A DNA stretch of 64,000 nucleotides from Frigoriglobus tundricola (lineage in GTDB: Bacteria > Planctomycetota > Planctomycetia > Gemmatales > Gemmataceae). Below the pieces are notes generated by a model, which did no database searches, had not been told where the DNA came from, and saw only the letters and a program-made list of their open reading frames with translations. This document shows positions 1-7,568 of this stretch, piece after piece. Each line of letters opens with the position of its first letter. The first letter of the stretch is position 1. A program made the translations under genes and the position numbers. The stretch covers positions 1,984,001-2,048,000 of the forward strand of contig NZ_CP053452.2 of assembly GCF_013128195.2 (NCBI RefSeq), written 5' to 3'.

Positions 1-1399
1 GTTCGAGCTTGGTCTGGTAGTACTGCGTCACCAGCCGGCGGAGGATGCCGTCCGTGCTTTCCAGTACGCTGCTCGACGTCGTGTACTCCTTCTCGTTGAA
101 CCCGTGCTGCACGGCGCCGCCGGCCTTGTCGGCCGGGATCGGGATCTCGCGGACCTTGTTCGCGACCTCGACGAGCATCTTCTTGGAGAACTCCAGGCGC
201 TCCTCGGCGGCCTGGGTGTCGCGGATGACTTTTTGCAGCGATATTGCGATGACTTTCGCCTCTTTCGTGCGGTTCCACCCGTCGTAGGCGTCGATCTTGT
301 CCTTTTTCAGCTCCTCGTACTTTCTGCTCTGTTCCTCGTATGCGGCCTTCAGCCGCAGGATGCCCGGTGCGGTCTTGTTCTCCGCCGCGTTGAGGCGGAA
401 CTCGTACTCAGTCCGGGCGCGGACCATTTTCTGGTACTGAGCGACCACTTCGTGGTCATTTTCCATCATGCCCTTGGTCGCCTTCGGGATCTCCAGATCC
501 TGAAGCGCTTTCAACTGATCTTTCATGACCGTTTCGTCGCGCTTGTAGCCGGCAATGGTGAGCGGTAGCGTTCGGACTTCGTGATCCAGTGTGGCGAACT
601 GTTTGAGGAAGAAGCCCGGGTCCAGGCGCATCAGGATGTCCTCCGGCGGAGTACCCGGGGGGGCCTTTTCTGCTGCCGGTTTTGTGCCCGCGTCCGCCGC
701 ACCGGCCGGAGCCGCACCGGCCGCCTTGGCGGGCTTCTCCGCCTCCAACACCCGCTGGATCTCCTTCTGCCACTTTTCCACCAGATCGAGGAACGCCTTC
801 TTGCTCTTCACCTCCTTGTCGATCACCTCTTTGATGAAGGCGTTCTGGATCGCGTCCACGATCCGCTTCGCGTCCTGCGGCTCGCGCCCCTTGAACGTGA
901 CGCGGATCACCTCGGACCCGTCCTGCCACGCCACCACGACCTCTTCTTCGAGGTACTTGATCGGGTCGGGCTGGGCCTTGATGGTGGGCAGGTCCTTGAT
1001 GTCGCGGAGCGCGGCGTTCAGCACGAAGTCGGTCTTGAGCAGGTTGGCGGTCGTTTTCACATACGTGCCGAAATCGGTGCGGCCCCCGGCCGCGTTGCTC
1101 TGGTTCCCGATCGGGGTCTGGGCCGAGGCCACCTGGAACAGCCCGTAAGATTCGTACTTGCTGGCGAGCAGCTCCCACGCGAGCGCCGCCCCGCCGGCGC
1201 CGAGCAACGAGCCGCAGAACACGATCATGAGCCAGTGCAGGCGGAGGTACGTGAAGACGGGCAGCCCGCCGCCCTCGTCCGGTTTGGCACCGGGTTTGAG
1301 GGCGGGCCGGCCGGGCGGGGGCGCTTTGGGGGCCGCCTTGTGTCCGGGGTGCGCCGCAGGGGCCAGCGGGGCGGGCGTGGCGAACGAGGGTCCGGTCAT
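1..1399 (-). CDS. Wzz/GumC-like polysaccharide chain-length/co-polymerase protein (C-terminus outside window)
   Basis: The frame is open from an ATG at 1399 to the window edge, giving 466 codons with no stop, so the C-terminus is missing. The N-terminus is Pro/Ala-rich and cytoplasmic. It is followed at about residues 58-80 by a hydrophobic segment (LHWLMIVFCGSLLGAGG) and then a periplasmic part with long charged helices, a topology typical of polysaccharide co-polymerases of the Wzz/GumC type. It lies 125 nt downstream of an exosortase gene on the same strand, which fits a role in exopolysaccharide made by exosortase-type loci. Residues of the segment EVVAQYQKMVRARTEYEFRL are nearly repeated in the sigma-factor fusion at 9973-12198. 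Family assignment is inferred from topology and context. Whether a C-terminal kinase-like domain exists cannot be seen. Confidence 0.7.
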   Translation of the reverse strand, partial: MTGPSFATPAPLAPAAHPGHKAAPKAPPPGRPALKPGAKPDEGGGLPVFTYLRLHWLMIVFCGSLLGAGGAALAWELLASKYESYGLFQVASAQTPIGNQSNAAGGRTDFGTYVKTTANLLKTDFVLNAALRDIKDLPTIKAQPDPIKYLEEEVVVAWQDGSEVIRVTFKGREPQDAKRIVDAIQNAFIKEVIDKEVKSKKAFLDLVEKWQKEIQRVLEAEKPAKAAGAAPAGAADAGTKPAAEKAPPGTPPEDILMRLDPGFFLKQFATLDHEVRTLPLTIAGYKRDETVMKDQLKALQDLEIPKATKGMMENDHEVVAQYQKMVRARTEYEFRLNAAENKTAPGILRLKAAYEEQSRKYEELKKDKIDAYDGWNRTKEAKVIAISLQKVIRDTQAAEERLEFSKKMLVEVANKVREIPIPADKAGGAVQHGFNEKEYTTSSSVLESTDGILRRLVTQYYQTKLE

Positions 1400-1524
1400 G
1401 GTGGTAGCCGAATCCGTTCAGGTGAAAGGGTGCGTGAGCGGGCACCGGCCCGCGCTCACTTCTCTCGCGGTGCCGGTTTCCGTACCGGCGGGCCGCGAGC
1501 CACGAGAACTGCTCGAACCGCGCG

Positions 1525-2456
1525 TCACCGGTACCCGGCGCCCGGCTCCGCAAACAGGGCGGCCGGGTCCATCGGTTCCCGGTCGTCCACGACCAATCGT
1601 TTGAGCACCCACAGTTCGAGCGCCAGGAGGGCCAGCCCGACCGGCATCATCAGCCAGCCGTGCAGGTTGTGCAGGAAGTCCTGCGCGCCCTTGTCCGCGG
1701 TGGCGGCGAAGCTCACGCCGGTGGCGGTGATCCGCAGCACGTTCGTCAGCACCGCGACCGGGACGACGCCGAGCAGCACCAGCAGCTTCTCGAACCGGCT
1801 CCGCTGCGTGAGCAGCACCGCGCCGACCGAGAACGCGGCGAACGTGACCATCATCTTCAGCCCGCTGCACGCGTCCACCACGCCCAGCCGGATCTCGTCG
1901 ATGAGGATCAGGTTGCCGTCGCGGATGGCCGGCAGGCCGAGCGTTTGCAGCAGGTAGGTGCTGCTGACGGTGGCGGCCGTCTTGAGCGGCGCGCCCACGT
2001 TCCGCTCGAGTTCGTACGGCAGCGGCACCATGAAGATCAGGAAGGCGATCGCCGGCCCGGCCCGCTTGAGGAGCGGCAGCCCGCCGACCGCGAGGGCGAT
2101 CGCGGCGAGCGCCAGCAGCAGCGACGCCGCGTCCAGTTGGTGGAACAGCATCGCGCCGGCCGCGCGCGGAGCCCGAGGATCGCGACCAGGAGGCCGCACC
2201 CGACGACGGGCGCGGGCCGCAGCGCGACCGCACCGCCCTGGCCCGCGCGCCAGATGAGGTAGGCCGAGAAGAACGGCACGAGCAGGCCGTGCGAGTACTG
2301 TGGGTCGTTGAGCCACTTGTCCGCGAACACGCGGAGCATGGGCAGGTACGCCCAGCCGAGGACGCCCGCGAGTGCGGCGGCCTGCCACACGGCCGTGCGC
2401 GCCGGTGCGAGGGCGGAGGGGGGCGAAAACGGAACTGCGGGACTGATCGATGACAT
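1525..2456 (-). pseudogene. Exosortase with a single apparent frameshift
   Basis: This is a multi-pass membrane cysteine protease/transpeptidase of the exosortase family, thought to cut and sort PEP-CTERM-type proteins at the inner membrane. The N-terminal half starts at ATG 2456 (MSSISPAVPF) and carries the conserved YSHGLLVPFFSAYLIW block. The C-terminal half, in another phase, carries the catalytic set: Cys in VDACSGLKMM, Arg in VLTNVLRI and His in HNLHGWLMM. The phases change near 2160-2175 inside a CG-repeat run (cgcgcgcgg). One missing base or two extra bases would explain it. All catalytic residues survive, so this is either a very recent mutation or a sequence error. It is 125 nt upstream of the Wzz-like gene. 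A second, intact exosortase lies at 60238-61257. Confidence 0.85.
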
Positions 2457-2640
2457 CCCTATCCCCGTGCGGGCCGGGCGATCCTCGCGGGTCTCATCCG
2501 TGACCCGGAACTCTCAAGCGGCGAGATTCTGCCCGATCGGCGCACCCGGAATCAATGCCAATTATCGCCGGCAATCGCGGTCACCGGTCGGCCACGGCAT
2601 CGCCTGAACATTCGGGCGCGGACGCATGTGAAATTTGAAG

Positions 2641-2716
2641 CGAGCCGCGCCCGGCAGGAGCGGGCGAGCCCGCGCCTCCCGATGTGGCCCGCCCGCCCCC
2701 TGCCGGGCGCGGCTCG
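2641..2716. repeat. 18-bp perfect inverted repeat in the 2457-2891 gap
   Basis: The arm CGAGCCGCGCCCGGCAGG (2641-2658) is perfectly inverted at 2699-2716, with a 40-nt loop that can fold further (GCGGG-CGAG-CCCGC). It sits between the 3' end of the PSP1 gene and the start of the exosortase, both on the minus strand, so it could act as a terminator or processing hairpin. There is no T-run. I see no gene in the rest of the 434-nt gap. Confidence 0.7.
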
Positions 2717-2891
2717 ATACACGCTTACACACGATTCCGGCCGCGTGCCTAGCGGGTGCAGAAATTGAACACGCCCGCCGCACGGGCTTGCGCGGCGTTT
2801 CACACGCGGCTGGCAGTGGTGCCCACGGCGTTCGGTTCGTCACTGGCGAGGTATCGCGTTCGAGACGTGACGGCGTTCGTGATGGGAACCG

Positions 2892-3563
2892 TCACGCCAG
2901 CGGCGTGCGGGTGCCGGCGGCCGCTTCCATCTTGCGGCGCAGGTCGGTGAAGTACGCGGTCATCTCGGCCGCCGATTTCACTTTCCCGCGCGCGCACGAG
3001 CCCGTGGAACACCCGCCGGTGTTTTCTCCATCGGTCGCAGTGCCGCACGACGAACACCCGCCGCCGGACGTGCCGCACCCGGGTTTCCCGCACCCGTCGG
3101 TCGCGGGCGGGTCCCTGGTGACGGCCGTTTGCGAAAGGTCGAGCAGGCGCACCGCGAGGCCGAACCGTGCCGACAGGTCCGCGAACAGCGCCGTGGCGTC
3201 GCAGGCGCCCCAGGCCAGACCGTGCAGGATGAGGTGCCCGTCGAGGGTGAGTTCCGCGTCCACGAACGCGAGCGGCAGCCCGCGTTCGGCGGCGGCTTCG
3301 CCGGCGAGCGTGAGGAGTTCGGCCCCGCGGTCCGAGAGCGCGGCGACGTGCCGCTCGTCCTCGGCCGTGGCAACGCGGAGCACCTCGCCCTCGGTGGAGA
3401 GGGCCGGTGCGACCGTTCCGCCCGGCCCGCACAGCACCACGCCCGGTTCAACGCCGCGCGGGCTCCGGACGATCACCCGTTCGCCGCGCGGCACGGTCAC
3501 GGCCCCCGTGAACCGGCCGACGAACCCGGACCGACCGAACTGGACGAGGCACGCAGGCGTCAC
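2892..3563 (-). CDS. PSP1-domain protein with Cys-rich C-terminal region
   Basis: This is a 223-residue protein from a GTG at 3563 (VTPACLVQFG). The frame stays open to 3740, but that stretch is made of palindromic intergenic repeats, so the later start is preferred. The N-terminal half has the VRSPRGVEPG pattern and the centre has FVDAELTLDGHLILH, both typical of the PSP1/RicT (YaaT) family. RicT proteins work with partner proteins in RNA processing complexes that carry Fe-S clusters. The tail has many cysteines (CGKPGCG, GCSSCG, GGCSTGSC), which suggests metal or Fe-S binding. That role is inferred. The gene runs in the same direction as the exosortase 435 nt downstream. Confidence 0.8.
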   Translation of the reverse strand: MTPACLVQFGRSGFVGRFTGAVTVPRGERVIVRSPRGVEPGVVLCGPGGTVAPALSTEGEVLRVATAEDERHVAALSDRGAELLTLAGEAAAERGLPLAFVDAELTLDGHLILHGLAWGACDATALFADLSARFGLAVRLLDLSQTAVTRDPPATDGCGKPGCGTSGGGCSSCGTATDGENTGGCSTGSCARGKVKSAAEMTAYFTDLRRKMEAAAGTRTPLA

Positions 3564-3619
3564 GGGAGGTTCCGGGTGTGGGAGCGGGCGAGTTGCGGAG
3601 CGGGCGGCCTTGAAAGCAG

Positions 3620-3690
3620 GCGACTCGCTCCGCGAGTCGCGCCATTCACATCTGGGATCGGTGGCGGGTGTCACCCGCGGAGCGAGTGAC
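3620..3690. repeat. Two short palindromes of the CTCGCTCCGCGAG type
   Basis: The first is GCGACTCGC-TCC-GCGAGTCGC at 3620-3640, a perfect 9-bp stem. The second, at about 3664-3690, holds GCGGGTG-T-CACCCGC and the near-palindrome GTCACCCGC-GGA-GCGAGTGAC. They lie between the TPR/YggX gene and the PSP1 start, both minus strand. They look like repetitive extragenic palindromes and argue against an upstream start for the PSP1 gene. Confidence 0.65.
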
Positions 3691-3758
3691 CGACTTTGAG
3701 CAGGGGACTCGCACCCTTCACCTTTGCGTTCCGCCGCCATTCACGGGCGGGCCACCTT

Positions 3759-4391
3759 CTACTTCGGCGGCTCCGGCTCGAAGCCCATGAACTCGCGCAT
3801 GTTCCGGTCGTACTCGAACTGACCGCCCTCGGAACTCAGGTCGAGCCGCAGCTCGTTAATGACCTTGATGCTCAGGTCCTTCCACCACAGGGTCCAGCAG
3901 GCCGCGCAGATGTCTGTGTGGATGCGGAGCCCGATGGCGTCCGGCACCGGCGGGGCGGGGAGCTGTACCGCCCGCTTGCCCTCCATGCACCCGGGGCGCT
4001 CGCACCGGAAGCCGGTGCCGGCGCCGGGGCTGCCCTCGTCGGTGATCGCGATCTGCTTCTGGGGCACCGGGGCGCCGAGCTGCTGGAGCAGTTTCGCCAT
4101 CGCGTCGCGCGGCATCCGGTCGCCGCGGTCGTCGGCCGTCGTCCAGCCCTTCGTGAGCACCTCGACCGCCTCGGCCTTCTGGTCGAGTTTGATGAGGCAC
4201 TCGCCGAGTAACTGGAACACCTTGGAGAACTCGGGGGTGAGCTCCAGGGTGCGGCGGAACGATTTCGCGGCCTCCTCGTATTGCCCGTCGTCCAGCAGGA
4301 ACTGGCCGAGCCGGAAGTGCGCGAGGTCGTTGTCCGGGTCCTCCTGGGCCATGTTGCGGAAGCGGGCGATCTGATCGGCCAGGTTGTTCAT
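3759..4391 (-). CDS. TPR protein with C-terminal YggX/Fe(II)-trafficking-like domain
   Basis: The protein has 210 residues from ATG 4391 (MNNLADQIARF). Residues 1-90 contain TPR-type helices (FRLGQFLLDDGQYEEAAKSF, FQLLGECLIKLDQKAEAVEVL). After a linker with CERPGCMEG, the C-terminal 60 residues (LRIHTDICAACWTLWW, KVINELRLDLS, YDRNMREFMGF) match the pattern of planctomycete YggX-like proteins. Classical YggX is a small stand-alone protein of about 90 residues that protects Fe-S clusters from oxidative damage. The four cysteines in the C-terminal half could bind metal. The fold call rests on pattern recognition. The frame stays open upstream to 4475, but the sequence there is unlike coding. Confidence 0.7.
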   Translation of the reverse strand: MNNLADQIARFRNMAQEDPDNDLAHFRLGQFLLDDGQYEEAAKSFRRTLELTPEFSKVFQLLGECLIKLDQKAEAVEVLTKGWTTADDRGDRMPRDAMAKLLQQLGAPVPQKQIAITDEGSPGAGTGFRCERPGCMEGKRAVQLPAPPVPDAIGLRIHTDICAACWTLWWKDLSIKVINELRLDLSSEGGQFEYDRNMREFMGFEPEPPK

Positions 4392-4455
4392 AACGGGTCC
4401 GAGCGTGGGTGCAGGGGCGCGAGTGGTGTGAGTATTGTAGGCGCGGCGGTGGCGT

Positions 4456-4533
4456 CCAAAGTCGTCGGGTCGCAAGTCGTCGCGTCGAAGGGGTCGGCGT
4501 TCGACGCCGTGGCGCCTTGCGACCCGACTTTGG
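4456..4533. repeat. Imperfect inverted repeat downstream of the secreted-protein gene
   Basis: CCAAAGTC-gtc-GGGTCGCAAG (4456-4476) is inverted as CTTGCGACCCGACTTTGG (about 4515-4533), with one 3-nt bulge. It lies just 3' of the minus-strand gene ending at 4547, so a terminator or mRNA-stabilising hairpin is likely. There is no T-run. Confidence 0.55.
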
Positions 4534-4546
4534 ACCGGCCCGGGGC

Positions 4547-5353
4547 TCAGTTCGCCGCGACGACGGTGACCGGCAACCGGTAGCGCGACGTCTTCTTGCT
4601 CACTTCATCGGTCGCGAAGATCTCGACGACGAACTTGCCCGGCCGGTTCAAGAACAGCGGGAACTGGAGCGCGAACGCGCCCTCATCGTCCTTGACCGGC
4701 GGGGCGGCGCCGGTCTGCACGTGCTTGCGCGGCGCGGTCAGCGTCGGCAGCCCCTTGTCGTCGAACACCTGGAACTCGACCTTCACGTTCGGCTGCTTGT
4801 TCTTGTCGCGGTCGAACGAGGCGATGCTGAACTGGACGAACAGCATCTGACCGACCTGGCCGGAGTTCGGCGCCGACAGTTCCCCTTTCGAGTCGTGCGT
4901 CGTGAACACCGCGACCACGCCGAATTCTTTCTTGAGCACCTCGAACTTGACGTTGAGCGTGCCGACCGCCTTGGTCTTCGGGTCGGACACGGAGATCTTG
5001 CAGTTGTAGACGCCCGGCGGCTGGTCGAGGCCGATCGTGATGAACGCCCGCGCCGGCATCTTGTTCCCGCGGAGCGGGACGAATTCGGTCAGCTCGCGCG
5101 GGTCCTGCTTGAAGATGAGTTTCCCGGCCCCGTCGGACACCTCCATCGCCATCGTGTACACGGCGTTGCCCTCGCCGTCGATGGTGATGCCGTCGATGTC
5201 GTAAGCGACGAACAGCACGTCGCCGGGCAGGAGCTTGTTGCCCTCGCGGGGCGGGCCGAGTTCGCCTATCGTCATCCGCACGTTGCTCAGTTTCAGGTCC
5301 GCCGGCTGGGCGGGGGTGCCCGCGAGCAGGGCGAGCGCGATCGTCGTCAGCAT
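4547..5353 (-). CDS. Secreted protein of unknown function, beta-rich
   Basis: The 268-residue product starts with a short signal peptide (MLTTIALALLAGTPAQPA). The mature part is rich in alternating polar/hydrophobic strands (VLFVAYDIDGITID, PGVYNCKISVSDPKTKAVG, GKFVVEIFATDEVSKKTSRYRL), suggesting two Ig-like or similar beta domains. No catalytic motif is visible. It is probably exported across the inner membrane. It ends about 155 nt before the TPR/YggX gene with a hairpin between them. No function can be named. Confidence 0.75.
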   Translation of the reverse strand: MLTTIALALLAGTPAQPADLKLSNVRMTIGELGPPREGNKLLPGDVLFVAYDIDGITIDGEGNAVYTMAMEVSDGAGKLIFKQDPRELTEFVPLRGNKMPARAFITIGLDQPPGVYNCKISVSDPKTKAVGTLNVKFEVLKKEFGVVAVFTTHDSKGELSAPNSGQVGQMLFVQFSIASFDRDKNKQPNVKVEFQVFDDKGLPTLTAPRKHVQTGAAPPVKDDEGAFALQFPLFLNRPGKFVVEIFATDEVSKKTSRYRLPVTVVAAN

Positions 5354-5608
5354 AAGAAGACCCTCTACGACGGGAACCGGACGTGTCCGTCAGTCCTAAC
5401 ACCGTATTGTTGCCCGCGTTGACGCCCGTGACCAGTTAGAAGCGGCCCGGAGGCGCGAATGGGTGTCCTTCTGCGGCGCGGTGCGCGGATGCGCGGGCGC
5501 CCCGGGGCGCGGAAATTGTACCGGGCCGACTTCCCAAGACAGTTGGACGGTGTATTATTCGGGTGGCTTGAACGGGTCGCGCGTCCGTGGCGCGACGGGC
5601 TGAAGGCC

Positions 5609-5790
5609 GAGGGCCGGCGCTTGGTCGCGCCGGCCCGAGGTGTGTCTCGTTGAAAGGAGGTGGTCCCGTGCCTAGTGACCAATGTAAGAAGGGCCGGCTG
5701 TCTTAACGGCCGCAAACGGGTGGTCCGTAAGCCGGCCGCCCACAAAAGAGCCGCCGGGGGGATCTAACCCCGGCGGCTCGCTTTTTATCA
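5609..5790 (+). ncRNA. Candidate small structured transcript or mini-mRNA with leader hairpin, strong RBS and terminator
   Basis: In the 726-nt gap 5354-6079, the plus strand shows in order: a perfect 10-bp hairpin GGGCCGGCGC/GCGCCGGCCC (5611-5636); a near-complete anti-16S match AAAGGAGGTGGTC (5653-5665); a 12-codon ORF (GTG 5668 to TAA 5706); pairing segments GGCCGGCT/AGCCGGCC; and an intrinsic terminator at 5749-5786. A second phase is open from 5654 to a TAA at 5765-5767, 37 codons, whose C-terminal half is very basic (NGRKRVVRKPAAHKR). No gene follows on this strand. It could be a regulatory RNA or encode a very small basic protein. I do not recognise it. Confidence 0.45.
5749..5786 (+). 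terminator. Rho-independent terminator of the small plus-strand unit
   Basis: Perfect 11-bp stem AGCCGCCGGGG (5749-5759) and CCCCGGCGGCT (5768-5778), followed by CG and a run of five T (5782-5786). It is the clearest intrinsic terminator in the window. The stop codon of the 37-codon frame falls in its loop. Confidence 0.8.
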
Positions 5791-5903
5791 AGCGCGGCGC
5801 TCGGAATGCGGAACGCGGAGTGAAAGCAAGAAGACAGTTTTACACTCCGCGCGGCCAGGAATGAGGCATGTGGTGTTGGGTTCCCGTGCCAGAGCATCGC
5901 ACG

Positions 5904-5948
5904 CCCAGGGCGTTGCCCTGGGCTAAGGAATCCCAGCCTTTCGGGCTG
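5904..5948. repeat. Palindrome pair of the CCCAGGGC...CAGCC-GGCTG family
   Basis: CCCAGGGC-gtt-GCCCTGGG (5904-5922) is followed by CAGCC-tttcg-GGCTG (5934-5948). The same two-palindrome arrangement occurs at 57809-57920, so this is a dispersed repeat family. It lies downstream of rplI on the minus strand. Confidence 0.7.
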
Positions 5949-5997
5949 AAAACCAAAACGGCTCCGCCCGCATCGCGCGGAGTATAACGCGAACGCG

Positions 5998-6051
5998 AGC
6001 GGGGAGTGAAAGCAAGAAGGCCATATGCACTTCTTGTTTTCACTCCCCGCT
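5998..6051 (-). terminator. 22-bp hairpin 3' of rplI
   Basis: AGCGGGGAGTGAAAGCAAGAAG (5998-6019) is inverted at 6030-6051 with one mismatch and a 10-nt loop. It starts 29 nt past the rplI stop, so it may end the ribosomal-protein operon. A degenerate copy of one arm (gcggagtgaaagcaagaag) recurs at about 5816-5835, which shows that this too is repetitive DNA. Confidence 0.5.
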
Positions 6052-6079
6052 CCGCGTTCCGGGCTCCGCGATTCTTCCG

Positions 6080-6655
6080 TTACTTCTTGCCCTGCAGCGC
6101 GACGACGAGCACCTGGATCTTGGCCTCGATGCCGTAGCCGAGCGACAGCGGCACTTCGGTCAGCGTGTTCGCTTCCTTGATCGGGTTCTCGAGCTTCACC
6201 ATCTCGGGCTCGACCTTCAGGTTCTTGCCCTTGAGGGTCTTGCTGACCTCGATGGGCCCGATCGAGCCGTACAGGTGGCCTTCCTCGGTGGCGTTGGCCT
6301 CGATGGTGACGGCCGGCAGCCGCGTGAGCTGTTCGGCCAGCACCTTGAGGTCCGCGATCTTGGCCTCGCGGGCCTTCTCGACCTTGATCTTGTACTGCTC
6401 GAGCGTCCGGAGGTTCTCGACGGTGGGGATGACCGCCTTGCCGTAGGGGATGAGGTAGTTGCGGGCGTAGCCCGGCTTGACCTCGACCACCTCGCCCTGC
6501 TTGCCGACGTGCGGCGTGTCGTCCACCAGGACCACGAGCGTGCCGCCGTGCGGCCCGCGCTTCACCTGGTTGCGGACGCGCACCTTCTTCTGGGGCAGCT
6601 TCTTTTCCGCGGGCTTGGCGCTCGCGGCGTCACCCTTCTTTGCGGTCTTCGCCAT
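6080..6655 (-). CDS. rplI: 50S ribosomal protein bL9
   Basis: The 191-residue product from ATG 6655 (MAKTAKKGD) has the bL9 signatures VLVDDTPHVGKQGEVVEVKPGYARNYL-type N-domain and a long connecting helix (LEQYKIKVEKAREAKIADLK), followed by the C-terminal domain (GSIGPIEVSKTL). bL9 binds 23S rRNA at the base of the L1 stalk. It has about 35 extra Lys/Ala-rich residues at the N-terminus compared with the usual protein of about 150 residues. It is the last gene of the rplY-pth-rpsF-ssb-rplI run. Confidence 0.95.
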   Translation of the reverse strand: MAKTAKKGDAASAKPAEKKLPQKKVRVRNQVKRGPHGGTLVVLVDDTPHVGKQGEVVEVKPGYARNYLIPYGKAVIPTVENLRTLEQYKIKVEKAREAKIADLKVLAEQLTRLPAVTIEANATEEGHLYGSIGPIEVSKTLKGKNLKVEPEMVKLENPIKEANTLTEVPLSLGYGIEAKIQVLVVALQGKK

Positions 6656-6759
6656 GATCCGGTACCGTCCCGTGCTTGTGTGAAACCGGACGGGCGCGCA
6701 CCGGCGCCCGCCAGGAGAACTTACCAATTCACTCGCGACGGGCCGGCGCTGGGTGTCGC

Positions 6760-7311
6760 TCAGAACGGGATCGGGTCACCGCCCCCGCCAGAGTTGCCGC
6801 CGAAATCGTCGTCGCTGTCCGGCGGGGGGGCGCTGCGCCCGCCACCGGTCTGTCGCGATCCGCCGCTGCCACCGCCGCCGTACTGGCCTCCGCCGTACTG
6901 GCGCCCGCCGCCGCCGCCCTCACCCTCGCCGCCACCGCCCTCGGCGTTCCGGCCGCCGAGGAACTCAACGCTATCGACGACGAGCTTGTGCTTGGACCGC
7001 TTCCCGCCGCCGTTCTTGTCGTCCCACTCTTCGAAGACCAGCCGGCCCTCGACGTACATCAGGTCGCCCTGCTTGGCGTACTTCGAGATCAGGTCGGCCA
7101 GGTTCCGCTTGCTGTCGGGCCGGGAGAAGACTTCGCAGTCGATGTACAGTTGGTTGGGGTCTTTGTCCCACCCGCCGGCCTCGTTCTTCCGACTCCGGCC
7201 GACGGCGAAACGGAACTTCACCACCGTGCTGCCGCTGTTGGGGAGCACCCGCGGCGGTTCGGGCGGCTTCGTCAGCCGCCCGATCAACATGACCTTGTTT
7301 AGAGTCGCCAT
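6760..7311 (-). CDS. ssb: Single-stranded DNA-binding protein
   Basis: The 183-residue protein starts MATLNKVMLIGRL and has the OB-fold core with conserved KFRFAV, YIDCEVF and LMYVEGRLVFEEW segments. A long Gly-rich disordered linker (residues about 125-160) leads to an acidic tip ending DPIPF, the conserved peptide that binds DNA repair and replication partners. It protects ssDNA in replication, recombination and repair. It lies between rpsF and rplI, as in many bacteria, but the usual rpsR gene is absent after it. Confidence 0.96.
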   Translation of the reverse strand: MATLNKVMLIGRLTKPPEPPRVLPNSGSTVVKFRFAVGRSRKNEAGGWDKDPNQLYIDCEVFSRPDSKRNLADLISKYAKQGDLMYVEGRLVFEEWDDKNGGGKRSKHKLVVDSVEFLGGRNAEGGGGEGEGGGGGRQYGGGQYGGGGSGGSRQTGGGRSAPPPDSDDDFGGNSGGGGDPIPF

Positions 7312-7462
7312 TCGGCGCCCTCCTCAACTGGCCTCCCCCAACAGGAATAGTTTGGCTGAAGGTTAGGGGCTTACCAGCGGAGGATAAATTACGGCATCCG
7401 AAGACGCACACGCAAGGTCAGTGGTTGGTCCGTCACACGCGCCGGCTTGCTCGGGTGGCCGA

Positions 7463-7554
7463 CTGTCTCCGACGGTCGGGGGTCGCACCCGAGATGTTGC
7501 GATGCGGAATCGGCCGAACCGGCACGATCCCGTCGCCGTCGCTGTCGGAGACAG
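7463..7554. repeat. 11-bp inverted repeat between rpsF and ssb
   Basis: CTGTCTCCGAC (7463-7473) is perfectly inverted as GTCGGAGACAG (7544-7554), spacing about 70 nt. It sits in the 257-nt rpsF-ssb gap, which holds no gene. It could fold in the operon mRNA. Confidence 0.5.
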
Positions 7555-7568
7555 CGACCCACCCGAAA

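Noticed and set aside
581..1957. 458-codon plus-strand frame
   Set aside because: It is antisense to the Wzz-like and exosortase genes, which carry real motifs. Its own composition is Arg-rich shadow.
3564..3740. N-terminal extension of the PSP1 protein
   Set aside because: The DNA is made of palindromic repeats, and the encoded residues (SRSLAPRVT...) match translated repeat sequence.
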